A DNA stretch of 38,356 nucleotides from positions 1-38,356 of the forward strand of contig JAFVIB010000022.1 in NCBI GenBank assembly GCA_017474235.1, in the 5' to 3' direction. Shown here piece by piece: positions 7,760-17,190 of the stretch. This DNA is from Alistipes sp. (GTDB taxonomy: Bacteria; Bacteroidota; Bacteroidia; Bacteroidales; Rikenellaceae). Position numbers and translations under genes: made by a program. Below the pieces are notes generated by a model. It did not search any database and had not been told where the DNA came from. It worked only from the letters and a program-made list of their open reading frames with translations. How positions within the stretch are numbered: the stretch's first letter is position 1; each line of letters begins with the position of its first letter.

Positions 7760-8830
7760 CTACTTATGCAATTGTTCAAACTCCTGCATACAAGCCACAA
7801 GTGCCTCAACAGACTCCTTTGGCAGTGCATTGTAGCACGAAGCACGGAAACCTCCTACAAGGCGGTGACCCTTGATGCCGACCATACCGCGCTCGGTAGC
7901 AAACTTGAGGAAGTCCGCAGCAAGCTCCTCCTTACCCTCTGCCATAACAAAGCAGATATTCATCAGTGAGCGGTCTGGCTGATCGACTGTCGGACGGAAG
8001 AGAGAGTTGCGCTCAATCTCATCATAGAGAATCTGAGCCTTCTCAAGATTAATCTTATACATAGCCTCCAAACCACCGATAGACTTAATCCACTTAAGGG
8101 TCTCGTTCATCACAAAGATTGGGAATACAGGAGGGGTATTGAACATTGAGTTATTCTCCACATGGGTATTCACATTGACCATAGTAGGCAGTGGACGAAC
8201 AACCTTCTGCAACATATCGTCACGGATAATTACGAATGAGACACCCGCAGGAGCCAAATTCTTCTGCGCACCACCATAGATAACTGCATACTTTGACACA
8301 TCAATAGGTCGGCTCAGAATATCTGAACTCATATCTGCAATAACCGGAACAGGAGAGTCGATATCGCTCTTATACTCTGTACCGTAGATGGTATTGTTTG
8401 TACAGATATAGAGGTAATCAATATCTGTCGGAATCTCAAAGTTCTTAGGGATATAGCAGAAGTTTCTATCCTCAGAAGATGCCACAACCTCCACCTCGCC
8501 GTAGAGCTTTGCCTCCTTGATAGCCTTCTTTGTCCAAACGCCTGTATTTACATAACCCGCCTTCTTGCCCAAAAAGTTTGCAGGGATATGGAAGAATTGT
8601 GTACTTGCACCACCACCTACGAAGTAGATATGGTAGTTCTCCGGAATATTAAGCAACTCGCGCATAAGTGCCTGTGCAGAGTTAAGCACATCTTCAAAAT
8701 CCTTCGTTCTGTGAGAGATAGAGAGAATCGAAAGACCTGTACCGTTAAAGTCAAGAATTGCTTTTGCTGCATTCTGATAGGCTACATCCGGAAGAATGGA
8801 TGGACCAGCGCTGAAATTATGCTTTTTCAT
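7760..8830 (-). CDS. serC: 3-phosphoserine aminotransferase
   Basis: A 356-residue PLP-dependent class V aminotransferase acting on phosphohydroxypyruvate in serine synthesis (and on the related step in pyridoxal phosphate synthesis). The start [15 protein letters not shown] is the family N-terminus; [17 protein letters not shown] binds the cofactor phosphate; [12 protein letters not shown] contains the PLP lysine; the end has [12 protein letters not shown] choose the ATG at 8828-8830: the longer frame would begin at a TTG that lies inside the -7 box of the promoter. It leads the serC-serA-DUF1015 operon, 3 bp or 78 bp before serA depending on the serA start. Confidence 0.95.
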   Translation of the reverse strand: MKKHNFSAGPSILPDVAYQNAAKAILDFNGTGLSILSISHRTKDFEDVLNSAQALMRELLNIPENYHIYFVGGGASTQFFHIPANFLGKKAGYVNTGVWTKKAIKEAKLYGEVEVVASSEDRNFCYIPKNFEIPTDIDYLYICTNNTIYGTEYKSDIDSPVPVIADMSSDILSRPIDVSKYAVIYGGAQKNLAPAGVSFVIIRDDMLQKVVRPLPTMVNVNTHVENNSMFNTPPVFPIFVMNETLKWIKSIGGLEAMYKINLEKAQILYDEIERNSLFRPTVDQPDRSLMNICFVMAEGKEELAADFLKFATERGMVGIKGHRLVGGFRASCYNALPKESVEALVACMQEFEQLHK

Positions 8831-8854
8831 AACAATTAAGAATTTTTGTTCATA

Positions 8855-8886
8855 CAAATATAACTAACCTTTTATAAATATCCAAA
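8855..8886 (-). promoter_or_regulatory. serC operon promoter
   Basis: Minus strand TTTG (8883-8886), 20-bp spacer, TATATTTG (8855-8862): an exact match to the Bacteroidota sigma-factor consensus TTTG-N19-21-TAnnTTTG. It lies 24 bp from the serC ATG and immediately after the stop codon of the upstream sulfatase gene. Its position argues that the serC start is at 8830, not further upstream. Confidence 0.8.
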
Positions 8887-8892
8887 TTTTTC

Positions 8893-10539
8893 TTACAATT
8901 TATCAGGCATCGGAACAACCTCTCCTGTTGTTCGATAGCTCGGCATCGGAGAGTTCCACTTGCGCAGGGTCTCTGACAGCTCTACTGCAAGCTCTTTAAC
9001 CCTCTCCGGATACTTTGCAGCCAAGTCGTGCTGCTCGCCAATATCCTCACGAAGATTGTACAGCTCCAATTTACCGGTGCGCATACGATAGACCAACTTC
9101 CAATCGCCCTTGCGCACTGCACTGAGAAAATCAATATCCTCCAAATCGTAAGGCTTCCACTGGTGCGGATAGTGGAACACGAGCGCGCGCTCAGGGTCGA
9201 TACCTGACACCTCCTGCGGAACAACAAAGGAGTTGGCACTCTTTTGGTCTGTAATCTGACCCTTCTTAGCCGCCTTTGCTGCAAGTTTTGAACCCTTTGT
9301 GACAAGATTTACAAGGCTCTTGCCATCTACACTCTGAACAACATCGTAACGCTTAATGCCCGCCATTTGCAGAATTGTCGGGAACAAGTCCTCACAAATC
9401 ACAGGGGTATTTACCCTTGTATCAGGGGCAACCTTTCCGCTCCACTTAACCATCAGCGGAACACGGATACCGCCCTCATAGACAGAGCCTTTACCATTTC
9501 GCAGCGGCAGATTGTGCATAAAGCGTACACCACCCTTTGCCTTATTCTCGGCATTACCGCCATTGTCGGTCATAAAGATAATGATTGTATCATCTGCAAC
9601 GCCCTTTGCCTCCAAATAGTCAAGCAAATCACCCAAGCTCTTATCCACTCCCTCAACCATTGAGGCATAGCGAGCCTGACCCTCATCCATTCCGGCATCA
9701 AGATACCTCTGCACAAAGCGAGAATCGCGCTGAATTGGCGTATGGGTTGCATAGTGAGCAAAATAGAGGTAGAACGGCAGGTCATTCTCAACCGGATAGT
9801 CAAGAGTTTTAAGTGCCTCACGGGTCAGTGCCTCGGTAAGATGTATGCCCGTGCCGTAGTACTCCGTCATATTCTGCACGGCAAGGTAGTTCCACAGCTG
9901 CGGAGTATTACCATAGTTATCCTCACTCTGATAGCTACGCGGCATACCTGCAACATTTCCCGACACATTGACATTATAACCCATATTGTATGGGCTTGCT
10001 CCCGGAGTTCCGGCACTTGCCCAATGCGCCTTGCCCACATGAATTGTATAGTAACCCGCATCTCTGAGCAGCTGTGGCAGAGGTGTAGCATAGAGCGTAC
10101 TCTCAACGCCCTCTACCGGACTCATACCGTTAATATTCCACTCCGGACGCGAGAAACGACCGCTCATATCATTATTGACACCACTCTGCATCATAGCCAC
10201 AGCACCACCCGTAGCATCACTCGGAGTATCGCGCGTAGTTGATGTCCAATTTGTGATATGCGAATGAGCCGCATTTACACCCGTAATAAGCGAAGTTCTG
10301 GTCGGTGTAGATACAGGACAGGCATAGGCATTTGTCAGCATAACGCCCTGACTTGCAAGACGCTGCATATTAGGCGTATTGTAACGCATATTATTCGGAT
10401 AGACCTCCTCGCCATAGGCAACAGAGCTATCTACCCAGCCCATATCATCAACAATAAAAAATACGATATTCGGCTTCTCCGCAGCCAAAGCCACTGACGG
10501 CGCAAGCAGAGAGAGACCGGTAAGATGTTTGAGTTTCAT
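8893..10539 (-). CDS. Exported serine-type sulfatase (family S1)
   Basis: A 548-residue arylsulfatase-fold hydrolase of sulfate esters. An N-terminal signal peptide (MKLKHLTGLSLLAPSVALAA) precedes NIVFFIVDDMGWVDSS, where the DD pair binds Ca. The active-site motif is S77-T-P-T-R81 within CPVSTPTRTSLITG: serine where many sulfatases have cysteine, so maturation to formylglycine needs an anaerobic radical-SAM maturase, and one is encoded at 36708-37925. GKAHWASAG supplies the catalytic K/H and FMTDNGGNAENK the second DN metal pair; a C-terminal subdomain begins about 430. The gene is monocistronic with its own -7 box (TACCTTTG, 10574-10581). Natural substrate unknown; mucin or dietary sulfated glycans are plausible. 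Confidence 0.93.
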   Translation of the reverse strand: MKLKHLTGLSLLAPSVALAAEKPNIVFFIVDDMGWVDSSVAYGEEVYPNNMRYNTPNMQRLASQGVMLTNAYACPVSTPTRTSLITGVNAAHSHITNWTSTTRDTPSDATGGAVAMMQSGVNNDMSGRFSRPEWNINGMSPVEGVESTLYATPLPQLLRDAGYYTIHVGKAHWASAGTPGASPYNMGYNVNVSGNVAGMPRSYQSEDNYGNTPQLWNYLAVQNMTEYYGTGIHLTEALTREALKTLDYPVENDLPFYLYFAHYATHTPIQRDSRFVQRYLDAGMDEGQARYASMVEGVDKSLGDLLDYLEAKGVADDTIIIFMTDNGGNAENKAKGGVRFMHNLPLRNGKGSVYEGGIRVPLMVKWSGKVAPDTRVNTPVICEDLFPTILQMAGIKRYDVVQSVDGKSLVNLVTKGSKLAAKAAKKGQITDQKSANSFVVPQEVSGIDPERALVFHYPHQWKPYDLEDIDFLSAVRKGDWKLVYRMRTGKLELYNLREDIGEQHDLAAKYPERVKELAVELSETLRKWNSPMPSYRTTGEVVPMPDKL

Positions 10540-10573
10540 AATTATCCGAATTTAAACAACTTCAACTTCTTAG

Positions 10574-10581
10574 CAAAGGTA
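10574..10581 (-). promoter_or_regulatory. -7 promoter box for the sulfatase gene at 8893-10539
   Basis: TACCTTTG on the minus strand, 34 bp upstream of the start codon, fits the Bacteroidota TAnnTTTG box. I see no good TTTG at the -33 spacing, so it may need an activator or be a weaker promoter. Confidence 0.5.
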
Positions 10582-10638
10582 ATAATTTTTTTTGAGGATT
10601 TGACCTAAAAAACGCAGATAACATTCTACCCAAACCCA

Positions 10639-11901
10639 CTATTTCATCTTGATAATGGCATAGATAGGATAGTGGTCAGAGACATAATCCACGCCGTACT
10701 TCTCATTTATAGTATGATACTCAACCACTTGCATAGACTTACTGCAATAGATATGGTCGATAATCTGAGATGTTTTTGCATAGTCGTTAAATGTACCTGC
10801 ATCGTCTGTATAACCCTCCGGAGCAGCGGTGCGGGTATTGTTCATTATCGCGTTAATCGGCTTGAACGCTTCGTGGTAGGACTCGATATTCATATCGCCA
10901 CCTAAAATAGCCGGATATGACGGATATTTGGCAATAAAGGCAGCCAACTGCTCAAGACCCTTAATGCGCGCCTCGATACCTTGATGGTCGAGGTGGGTAT
11001 TGATATAGAGGAAGGTCGTATTGGTAGCTTTATGTCTAAACACACCCCAAGTAGCCGTACGCCTGCACGCAGCATCCCAACCGTACGAACACCTATTAGG
11101 GGTCGGAGAGAGCCAAAATGTGCCGCCATCCAACTTCTCGAGCTTAGACCTGTTGTAGAGTATGCCCATAACCTCACCCGAGCCGGACTCGCCACCCGTT
11201 TCGCGGTTTAGCCCCCAACCGTCATACTCGCCCTTGAACTGCTCACGAAGATATATCCACTGCGAGGTATATTTCGCCTCCTGAAAGCCGATAATGCAAG
11301 GCTTTTGGTCCTTGATAAGTGCCACACACGCCTCCTTGCGGTTAGACCAATTGTTCGAAGCCTTGCTCTCCGAGGTCTCAACCCTCACATTGAAGCTCAT
11401 CACCTTTATCTCATCCTCTTTCGGAAACTTCTGCAACTTGATATTCTCTATATTCACTATCTTCTGTAGCGTAAACGGAATTTCGACAGATGATACCGTA
11501 TTGTTACCATCTGCAATAGTCACAACAGCCGTCGCAGTAGTCTGTGCTGCAAAGAAACTCTCCGGAAGATTACAGCACGATGCAGTTATCGAGATTTTTC
11601 CCATCTCTACGCTTGACCTGAAACTCTCTATCGGCAACTGCACAGTCTGACCATCACAAAGTGCCGCACAAGATATTGCCGACTCCCAACTCTTCGAGAG
11701 AGTTGTAATATACTCCTTTGGAGTAACCTCAAAAGCCAAAGTGACACGACTCTTATCTACGCCGTTGTCAATTTTAACCTCCGCACCATCCTCCTGCACA
11801 AAATCAATCGCCTGCAACGGGCTACTTACCGACGACTCCTCGCCACCCTTGCACGCTAACATCGTCAATAAAACGATAATAAGAGTTAATATTTTCCTCA
11901 C
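10639..11901 (-). CDS. Lipoprotein with endonuclease/exonuclease/phosphatase domain
   Basis: A 420-residue lipoprotein; the start MRKILTLIIVLLTMLACKGG has a lipobox ending at Cys17. Residues about 25-160 form a beta-rich, possibly Ig-like or BACON-like region. Residues about 165-420 are an EEP domain: MSFNVR (Asn), GFQEAKY (catalytic Glu/metal), NTHLDHQG (His), GGDMNIES (Asp/Asn) and VSDHYPI (Asp-His pair) are all in order, so it should be catalytically competent. Family members include secreted DNases, sphingomyelinases and phosphodiesterases; the substrate cannot be told from sequence. The first codon is GTG (11899-11901). Cell-surface or periplasmic anchoring is inferred from the lipobox. 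Confidence 0.88.
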   Translation of the reverse strand: MRKILTLIIVLLTMLACKGGEESSVSSPLQAIDFVQEDGAEVKIDNGVDKSRVTLAFEVTPKEYITTLSKSWESAISCAALCDGQTVQLPIESFRSSVEMGKISITASCCNLPESFFAAQTTATAVVTIADGNNTVSSVEIPFTLQKIVNIENIKLQKFPKEDEIKVMSFNVRVETSESKASNNWSNRKEACVALIKDQKPCIIGFQEAKYTSQWIYLREQFKGEYDGWGLNRETGGESGSGEVMGILYNRSKLEKLDGGTFWLSPTPNRCSYGWDAACRRTATWGVFRHKATNTTFLYINTHLDHQGIEARIKGLEQLAAFIAKYPSYPAILGGDMNIESYHEAFKPINAIMNNTRTAAPEGYTDDAGTFNDYAKTSQIIDHIYCSKSMQVVEYHTINEKYGVDYVSDHYPIYAIIKMK

Positions 11902-12222
11902 AGCTATCTGTTTTTGTTTAGAAACTGTTTAAATTTGTTTGCGTTTTTTTCAACAGTTTCTTATGTAGCAAATATAGTAATAAAAACTCTTAGTATAAAA
12001 CTCTCAGCATAAAAAATAGCAAAGGACTGCACACAAAGCACTACCCAATTTGGTGTCAGAGCGGGACAAATAAGTACTCTACTACTACAAAAAACAATTT
12101 GTTGTCAAAAGGTAGTAGTAGCAACGCTCGGCACTAAAAACAGCGATGGGCTGTACTAAACCGTACTGCCCATTGCTGATTTTTAGGGTTAGCGGCAGCT
12201 AATGCTGCCTTTTCACAACAAA
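11902..12222. other. 321-bp intergenic region: EEP-gene leader, degenerate half-repeat and repeat C
   Basis: Left part: the leader of the EEP lipoprotein gene with a 9-bp inverted repeat (11921-11929 with 11952-11960) and a TATATTTG -7 box on the minus strand (11969-11976). Middle: AATTTGGTGTCAGAGCGGG near 12050-12067 resembles the left arm of the palindromic family, 46 bp ahead of the intact repeat C arm. Right: repeat C. No gene is visible in it. Confidence 0.7.
11921..11960 (-). promoter_or_regulatory. Inverted repeat in leader of the EEP lipoprotein gene
   Basis: GAAACTGTT (11921-11929) and AACAGTTTC (11952-11960) are exact inverted repeats separated by 22 A/T-rich bases containing a T7 run. 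With the -7 box at 11969-11976 the structure would lie at the very 5' end of the mRNA, so it could affect initiation or stability. Function not known. Confidence 0.5.
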
Positions 12223-12224
12223 TT
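12096..12224 (+). repeat. Dispersed palindromic element, copy C
   Basis: Arms AATTTGTTGTC (12096-12106) and CACAACAAATT (12214-12224) pair except for the C-C. Compared with copy D the arm has changed ATCG to GTTG on both sides, that is, compensatory change. Inner flanks AACGCTCGGC and GTTAGCGGC; inner stem CTAAAAACAGCGATGGGC / GCCCATTGCTGATTTTTAG with one bulge; apex TGTACTAAACCGTACT. The right end overlaps the TAA stop of the rubrerythrin gene. Confidence 0.87.
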
Positions 12225-12774
12225 ATTTGAAGTAGCGGTTATAAAGACCCTCAAAACCCTTTCCGTGACGAGCCTCGTCCTTTGCCATCTCGTGAACGGT
12301 ATCGTGAACAGCGTCGAGGTTCTGCTCCTTTGCCATACGAGCGAGGCGGAATTTATCCTCACAAGCACCGCTCTCGGCGTTCATACGCTTGAAGAGGTTG
12401 GTCTTAGTATCCCAAACTACCTCACCGAGAAGCTCAGCGAACTTTGAAGCGTGCTCTGCCTCCTCCCAAGCGTAACGCTTGAAAGCCTCGGCAATCTCAG
12501 GATAACCCTCACGGTCTGCCTGACGGCTCATAGCAAGATACATACCTACCTCGGTACACTCGCCCATAAAGTGGTTCTTAAGACCCTCAAGAAGCTCAGG
12601 GCTTGAACCAAGACCATCACCGAGAACATGCTCGGTAACAAACTCGAGGTTACCGCTCTGCTCCTCAATCTCTACAAACTTATCTGAAGGTACTTTGCAA
12701 AGTGGGCAACGCTCAGGTGCCTCATTTCCCTCGTGAATATAACCGCATACTGTGCAACGAAATTTCTTAGCCAT
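12223..12774 (-). CDS. Reverse rubrerythrin (rubredoxin domain first)
   Basis: A 183-residue non-haem iron peroxidase for oxidative-stress defence. Domain order is reversed relative to classic rubrerythrin: the rubredoxin-type Fe(SCys)4 site is N-terminal (CTVC at 7-10, CPLC at 23-26), and the ferritin-like diiron four-helix domain follows (about 50-183) with iron-ligand motifs [20 protein letters not shown] and DEARHGKGF. Such proteins reduce hydrogen peroxide with electrons from NADH-linked reductases in anaerobes. It has its own well-formed promoter at 12822-12852. The stop codon is overlapped by repeat C. Confidence 0.93.
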   Translation of the reverse strand: MAKKFRCTVCGYIHEGNEAPERCPLCKVPSDKFVEIEEQSGNLEFVTEHVLGDGLGSSPELLEGLKNHFMGECTEVGMYLAMSRQADREGYPEIAEAFKRYAWEEAEHASKFAELLGEVVWDTKTNLFKRMNAESGACEDKFRLARMAKEQNLDAVHDTVHEMAKDEARHGKGFEGLYNRYFK

Positions 12775-12821
12775 AATCTTTAATATTTTTTAAGTTTTAC
12801 ATTTGTTCTGTTTTTCTACTG

Positions 12822-12852
12822 CAAAGATAAAAACTTTTTACAGAATATCAAA
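12822..12852 (-). promoter_or_regulatory. Rubrerythrin promoter
   Basis: Minus strand TTTG (12849-12852), 19-bp spacer, TATCTTTG (12822-12829): full Bacteroidota consensus, 47 bp from the ATG. I see no clear OxyR- or PerR-like operator, but the A/T-rich leader could hide one. Confidence 0.75.
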
Positions 12853-12880
12853 ATTCTTTTTTCTTATAAAACTATAAGTT

Positions 12881-13798
12881 TTAGCTATTAGAGAGCTGCA
12901 CAATAGTCTGCTCTATTTGCGGGATAGATGTAGAGTCTTTGACAAGCACCTTTTTATCTCGGTCGAGCAGGTATAGAGCGGGGATTGCTCGCAGGTCATA
13001 GGTACGGTTTTTCTCCACCTGACAGCCCCTGTCATAACCATTTATCCACTCCTTTGGCAGCGGATGAGCCTTCCAAAGAGCCAAATCCTGATCGGGATAG
13101 AGGGCAACGACCTTAAGCGTATTGGAGGCAATAAGCTCTGTAAGCAGAGCCGAGGACTCTATCTGCGCCTGAATATCGCGGCACATCGGGCAGCCCGGGT
13201 TATTTATATATATAAGTATAAGTTCAGCCTTAACGGAGTAGAGGTTTGAAGTGCGACCCGAGGCTGTGGTAAACTTAAAGTCGTTTGCCTTTTGCCAAAT
13301 TCGGTTTTGAGAAGCCAGAGCAAGGTCGTACTGCGGAGCGAGCTTCTCATACTCATCGTAGTATGGAGAGGCTATCTGCGCCTCAAGAACGGGGATATAG
13401 AGCTCGTCACTGCGCAGTGGCGAGTTGGGGTCGTGGAAAAACTTCTCTGACATAGCCACAAAGTAGTCGAGCATCTTGCGGGATGTAGAGGCGCGCTGCA
13501 TAAGTCTCTTTACAGGCTCGCCGTTATAAGGACCCACAAAGTTTGAGATATACTCGGCAAATACAAGAGCCATCTCGGCACTATCTACCCTCTCGATAAA
13601 GAGCGTATCGGAGAAGTCAAACTTATCCCAATAGTGTTCGACCATATAACTGAATTGATCCTCCGGCGATGCCTGCATAGGTGGCATCACACGGCGGAAA
13701 TGGGTCTTCTGTACACTCTTCTGCTCGTTATTATTGCTCTTTCGACCACCACAGCCGATAAGGAGTAATGGTAGTAGTATTAATATTATTTTTCTCAT
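12881..13798 (-). CDS. DUF5106-like lipoprotein with thioredoxin-like domain
   Basis: A 305-residue lipoprotein (MRKIILILLPLLLIGCGG, lipidated Cys16). Residues about 35-180 are helical and resemble the DUF5106 domain that precedes thioredoxin folds in Bacteroidota; residues about 185-305 look like a thioredoxin/AhpC-type domain with the redox motif C-P-M-C in LIYINNPGCPMCRDIQ and the cis-Pro region AIPALYLLDRDKKVL. It probably acts in envelope disulfide or peroxide chemistry; the partner is unknown. The gene begins right after the terminator of the TPR gene and just downstream of a possible TAAATTTG box (13831-13838). Confidence 0.8.
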   Translation of the reverse strand: MRKIILILLPLLLIGCGGRKSNNNEQKSVQKTHFRRVMPPMQASPEDQFSYMVEHYWDKFDFSDTLFIERVDSAEMALVFAEYISNFVGPYNGEPVKRLMQRASTSRKMLDYFVAMSEKFFHDPNSPLRSDELYIPVLEAQIASPYYDEYEKLAPQYDLALASQNRIWQKANDFKFTTASGRTSNLYSVKAELILIYINNPGCPMCRDIQAQIESSALLTELIASNTLKVVALYPDQDLALWKAHPLPKEWINGYDRGCQVEKNRTYDLRAIPALYLLDRDKKVLVKDSTSIPQIEQTIVQLSNS

Positions 13799-13805
13799 AG
13801 TTATA

Positions 13806-13831
13806 CAAAAAGAGCCTGACGATGCAGGCTC
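13806..13831 (-). terminator. Terminator after the TPR protein gene
   Basis: GAGCCTG (13812-13818) pairs with CAGGCTC (13825-13831) around a 6-nt loop. On the minus strand the stem is followed directly by TTTTTG, a classic intrinsic terminator, 28 bp beyond the TPR gene stop and 13 bp before the next start codon. Confidence 0.75.
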
Positions 13832-13859
13832 AAATTTACTACAAACAAAGGGTAGTTTA

Positions 13860-14837
13860 TTACTTCAAGTTCTCAAGCGCACCCTTAGCAGCCTCAACAC
13901 TATTACCGGCAGTAACCTTCTGGAGGTTAGCAACAGCCTTGTCCTTCAAAGCTGCATCCTTGTTACCACCTGCGTTGTACTTAGCATTGTAAGCAGCACC
14001 GATGATGAAATATACATCGCTCTTCTCCTCGTCAGTAGCCTGTGCAGCAGCAGCTGTCTCACCAAGCTCGATAACCTTATCGTACTCCTTCTTATTGTTA
14101 TAAGCCTGAAGACGAATCTTCTCTGCAAGAGCAGATGATGGGTCTGTAGCGAGCATTGAATCAGCCATAGCGATAATGCCATCCTGATCACCAGCCTGCT
14201 GGAGACGAGCAACCTCGTTGATAGTGTACATAGACATCTTCTCCTTAGCCTCTGCGATAGGCTCTGCATACTTTGTAGGGTTCATAGCGCAGATGTTGTT
14301 ACAAACATCCATACCCTTCTGATACTCACCGAGCTTGAAGTAGCTCTCCGCAAGGAAGAGTGCCATACCTGTATTACGAGAGTTTGCAGCATAGCCCTTC
14401 TCAAATACGGTAACAGCAGCAGCGTAGTCACCGGCATTGAAAGCCTCACCACCCTGAGCCTGATAAACCTTTGCAAGAATCTGATTGCTCTTCAACTTTG
14501 CAGTGTTGTCGCCCCAAAGCTCTGCCTTCTCAGCAGAAGTTGTCAGATACTTAACAGCCTCATCCCACTTCTTTGCACCTGCAGCGCGAGTACCGAGCAT
14601 ACGGTAGCAAGTAGGGATACTCTTCTTAGATGTTGCAACGAGGCTCAGAACATTACCATCCTCAGAGTCCTGACCACCCTTAACAACAGCCTCAAAGCCC
14701 TCAAGAGCAGCAGACCAATTCTTAGCCTGATAAGCAGCAACAGCGTCATTGTACTTTGCAGTTACCTCACTTGCACTCTGCGCTGAAACCATTGCAAAAG
14801 AGCAGAATGCGATAGCCATCAAAATAATTTTTTTCAT
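13860..14837 (-). CDS. Exported tetratricopeptide-repeat protein
   Basis: A 325-residue protein with a signal peptide (MKKIILMAIAFCSFAMVSAQ, cleavage after A-Q) and helical TPR-like repeats over nearly the whole mature chain: NDAVAAYQAKNWSAALEGFE, DEAVKYLTTSAEKAELWG, GEAFNAGDYAAAVTVFEKGY, FLAESYFKLGEYQKGMDVCN, YNNKKEYDKVIELGETAA and YNAKYNAGGNKDAALKDKAV. Probably a periplasmic scaffold; no partner is indicated by the neighbours. It has a consensus promoter that lies within the 3' end of tadA. Abundant lysine and alanine codons and the strong promoter suggest good expression, which is inference. Confidence 0.85.
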   Translation of the reverse strand: MKKIILMAIAFCSFAMVSAQSASEVTAKYNDAVAAYQAKNWSAALEGFEAVVKGGQDSEDGNVLSLVATSKKSIPTCYRMLGTRAAGAKKWDEAVKYLTTSAEKAELWGDNTAKLKSNQILAKVYQAQGGEAFNAGDYAAAVTVFEKGYAANSRNTGMALFLAESYFKLGEYQKGMDVCNNICAMNPTKYAEPIAEAKEKMSMYTINEVARLQQAGDQDGIIAMADSMLATDPSSALAEKIRLQAYNNKKEYDKVIELGETAAAAQATDEEKSDVYFIIGAAYNAKYNAGGNKDAALKDKAVANLQKVTAGNSVEAAKGALENLK

Positions 14838-14889
14838 AATCCTTTAGGTTATTTATCCGTTAATTTTTAATATTTTTCTCAACAGTCGG

Positions 14890-14921
14890 CAAAGGTAAGA
14901 CTTTTAACGCAACTTTGCAAA
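14890..14921 (-). promoter_or_regulatory. Promoter of the TPR protein gene
   Basis: Minus strand TTTG (14918-14921), 20-bp spacer, TACCTTTG (14890-14897), matching the Bacteroidota consensus. The -33 element is inside the last codons of tadA, so the TPR gene has its own promoter although it directly follows tadA. Leader about 45-50 nt. Confidence 0.78.
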
Positions 14922-15350
14922 AAAATCGGTCATAAGTTTCTCACACTCTGACTCAAGCACCCCTGAAACAACCTCTGTACGGGGGTGTAGAAGCACCTTC
15001 CCGAAGCGATTATAGCCCCTCTTTGGGTCGGATGCACCATATACAATCCTACTAATCTGACTCCACGCCAACGCTCCGGCACACATCACACACGGCTCGA
15101 CAGTCACATAAATAGTACAATCTTGCAGATATTTACCCCCCAAAGCCGAGGCTGCGGCAGTGATTGCCTGCATCTCTGCGTGTGCTGTGACATCGGTAAG
15201 AGTCTCGACCAAATTATGACCCCTGCCAACCACCCTGTCGCCTGCAACTATAACAGCTCCGACAGGTACTTCGTCACTATCAAACGCCTTTTGAGCCTCA
15301 ATTATTGCCAGACGCATATATTTTTCATCTCTTTGAAGCGAGTTTTCCAT
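14904..15350 (-). CDS. tadA: tRNA-specific adenosine deaminase
   Basis: A 148-residue CDA-fold zinc deaminase that makes inosine at the wobble position of tRNA-Arg(ACG). Zn and catalytic motifs are intact: HAEMQAI (His and the proton-shuttling Glu) and PCVMCAGAL (two Cys). The early RDEKYMRLAIIEAQKAF and VPVGAVIVAGDRVVGRGHN segments are TadA-typical, as is RIVYGASDPKRG. I use the ATG at 15348-15350; a GTG 9 bp upstream (15357-15359) would add three residues. Length matches TadA rather than guanine deaminase. It is divergent from aspS. Confidence 0.9.
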   Translation of the reverse strand: MENSLQRDEKYMRLAIIEAQKAFDSDEVPVGAVIVAGDRVVGRGHNLVETLTDVTAHAEMQAITAAASALGGKYLQDCTIYVTVEPCVMCAGALAWSQISRIVYGASDPKRGYNRFGKVLLHPRTEVVSGVLESECEKLMTDFFAKLR

Positions 15351-15388
15351 AATTTTCACTATCTTTGTGGGTTAGTTTTGCAAAGGTA
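15332..15388. promoter_or_regulatory. Divergent tadA / aspS promoter region
   Basis: Minus strand: TACCTTTG at 15381-15388 serves tadA. Plus strand: TATCTTTG at 15360-15367 serves aspS, with a TTTG at 15332-15335 (24-bp spacing, longer than usual). The two -7 boxes are 13 bp apart and on opposite strands, so the polymerases may interfere with each other. Confidence 0.55.
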
Positions 15389-15412
15389 ATAAATTTTTAC
15401 AAAAATATAACT

Positions 15413-17167
15413 ATGTATAGAAGTCACACTTGCGGAGAGTTAAGAGCCGCAAATATCAATCAGACCGTCACACTTGCCGGCTGGGTGCAGAAGGTGCGCA
15501 ACCTCGGTGCTATGGCGTTTATCGACCTTCGTGACCGTTACGGTATTACACAGATTGTTGTCGAGGAGGGTTCTAACGAGCAGACTAAGGCTGCCGCAGC
15601 ACGCTTGGGTCGTGAGTTTGTAATTCAGGTTACAGGTCGCGTAATCGAGCGCAGCAGCAAAAATCCTAAGATGGATACCGGAGATATTGAGGTGGTTGCA
15701 GAGAGCATCAACATCCTCACAGAGGCTGTTACCCCGCCGTTTACTATTGAGGAGAACTCTGACGGTGGCGATGATTTGAGAATGAAGTACCGCTATCTTG
15801 ACCTTCGTCGTCCGCCACTTCAGCGCAATATGATTCTGCGCCACAAGATGGCTCAGGAGATTCGCCGTTTCCTTGACAGCGAGGGTTTCCTTGAGATTGA
15901 GACCCCATACCTTATCAAATCAACTCCGGAGGGTGCGCGTGACTTTATTGTTCCAAGCCGTATGAACCCTAACCAGTTCTACGCGCTGCCACAGTCTCCA
16001 CAGACCCTTAAGCAGCTGCTTATGGTTGCCGGTTATGACCGTTACTTCCAGATTGTTCGCTGCTTCCGCGATGAGGACTTGAGAGCAGACCGCCAGCCTG
16101 AGTTTACACAGATTGACTGCGAGATGGCATTTGTTGAGCAGGAGGATGTACTCTCTATCTTCGAGCGTTGGGCAAAGCATATGTTCAAGAGTGTGCTTGG
16201 CGTCGAGTTTAACGAGCCACTGCGTCGTATGCCGTGGATTGAGGCTATGGAGAAGTATGGTTCCGATAAGCCTGATTTGCGTTTCGGAATGGAGTTTGCC
16301 GATATTACCGACCTTGCACACGGTCACAACTTCTCTGTCTTTGACGATGCTGAGTATGTTGTAGGTTTTGCTGCAACAGGTTGTGCAACATATACCCGCA
16401 AGCAGATTGATGCCCTGACAGAGTATGTAAAGCGTCCTCAGGTGGGTGCCAAGGGTCTTGTATGGATTCGCCTTGAGCAGGGTGGAAACATCAAGTCATC
16501 TATCGACAAGTTCTTTGATGCAGACTCTCTGCGTGCTATTGCAGAGCGTATGGGTGCAAAGGAGGGCGATTTGTGCCTTATCTTGTGCGGCAAGAAGTTC
16601 AAGGTCCTCACACAGCTCTGCGCACTGCGTCTTGAGGTTGGTCAGCAGCTGGGTCTGCGTGACCCTCAGAAGTTCGCGCCACTGTGGGTTATCGACTTCC
16701 CTATGTTTGAGTGGGATGAGGAGACAGAGCGTTTCTATGCTATGCACCATCCGTTCACATCTCCAAAGCCGGAGGATGTGGAGTATCTTGAAACCGATCC
16801 GGGTCGTGTTCGTGCAAATGCTTACGACTTTGTATGTAACGGTACAGAGTTGGGTGGCGGTAGTATCCGTATTCACGATGCACAGTTGCAGCAGACTATC
16901 TTCAAGTGTTTGGGCTTTACTCCGGAGCAGGCAGAGGCTCAGTTTGGCTTCCTTATCAACGCCTTCAAGTATGGAGCTCCACCACACGGAGGTCTTGCAT
17001 TCGGTTTTGACCGTCTCTGCTCACTCTTCGGTGGCTCGGAGTCTATTCGTGACTACATCGCCTTCCCTAAGAACAATGCAGGTCGCGATGTAATGCTCGA
17101 CGGACCTTCTGAGGTTGCACAGGAGCAGCTTGACGAACTGTATCTCTCGCTTGTAAAACCTGAGTAA
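15413..17167 (+). CDS. aspS: Aspartyl-tRNA synthetase
   Basis: A 584-residue class IIb synthetase. The N-terminal OB-fold anticodon domain ([11 protein letters not shown] ... [14 protein letters not shown] ... [14 protein letters not shown]) is followed by the catalytic domain with motif 2 ([18 protein letters not shown]) and the bacterial GAD insertion (about 285-410); motif 3 is [15 protein letters not shown]. The open frame extends upstream, but the ATG at 15413 begins the conserved N-terminus and gives the family's usual length. The GAD domain marks the bacterial type. Confidence 0.96.
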   Translation: MYRSHTCGELRAANINQTVTLAGWVQKVRNLGAMAFIDLRDRYGITQIVVEEGSNEQTKAAAARLGREFVIQVTGRVIERSSKNPKMDTGDIEVVAESINILTEAVTPPFTIEENSDGGDDLRMKYRYLDLRRPPLQRNMILRHKMAQEIRRFLDSEGFLEIETPYLIKSTPEGARDFIVPSRMNPNQFYALPQSPQTLKQLLMVAGYDRYFQIVRCFRDEDLRADRQPEFTQIDCEMAFVEQEDVLSIFERWAKHMFKSVLGVEFNEPLRRMPWIEAMEKYGSDKPDLRFGMEFADITDLAHGHNFSVFDDAEYVVGFAATGCATYTRKQIDALTEYVKRPQVGAKGLVWIRLEQGGNIKSSIDKFFDADSLRAIAERMGAKEGDLCLILCGKKFKVLTQLCALRLEVGQQLGLRDPQKFAPLWVIDFPMFEWDEETERFYAMHHPFTSPKPEDVEYLETDPGRVRANAYDFVCNGTELGGGSIRIHDAQLQQTIFKCLGFTPEQAEAQFGFLINAFKYGAPPHGGLAFGFDRLCSLFGGSESIRDYIAFPKNNAGRDVMLDGPSEVAQEQLDELYLSLVKPE

Positions 17168-17190
17168 CAAGTAGTTGAATAACAAAGCAA

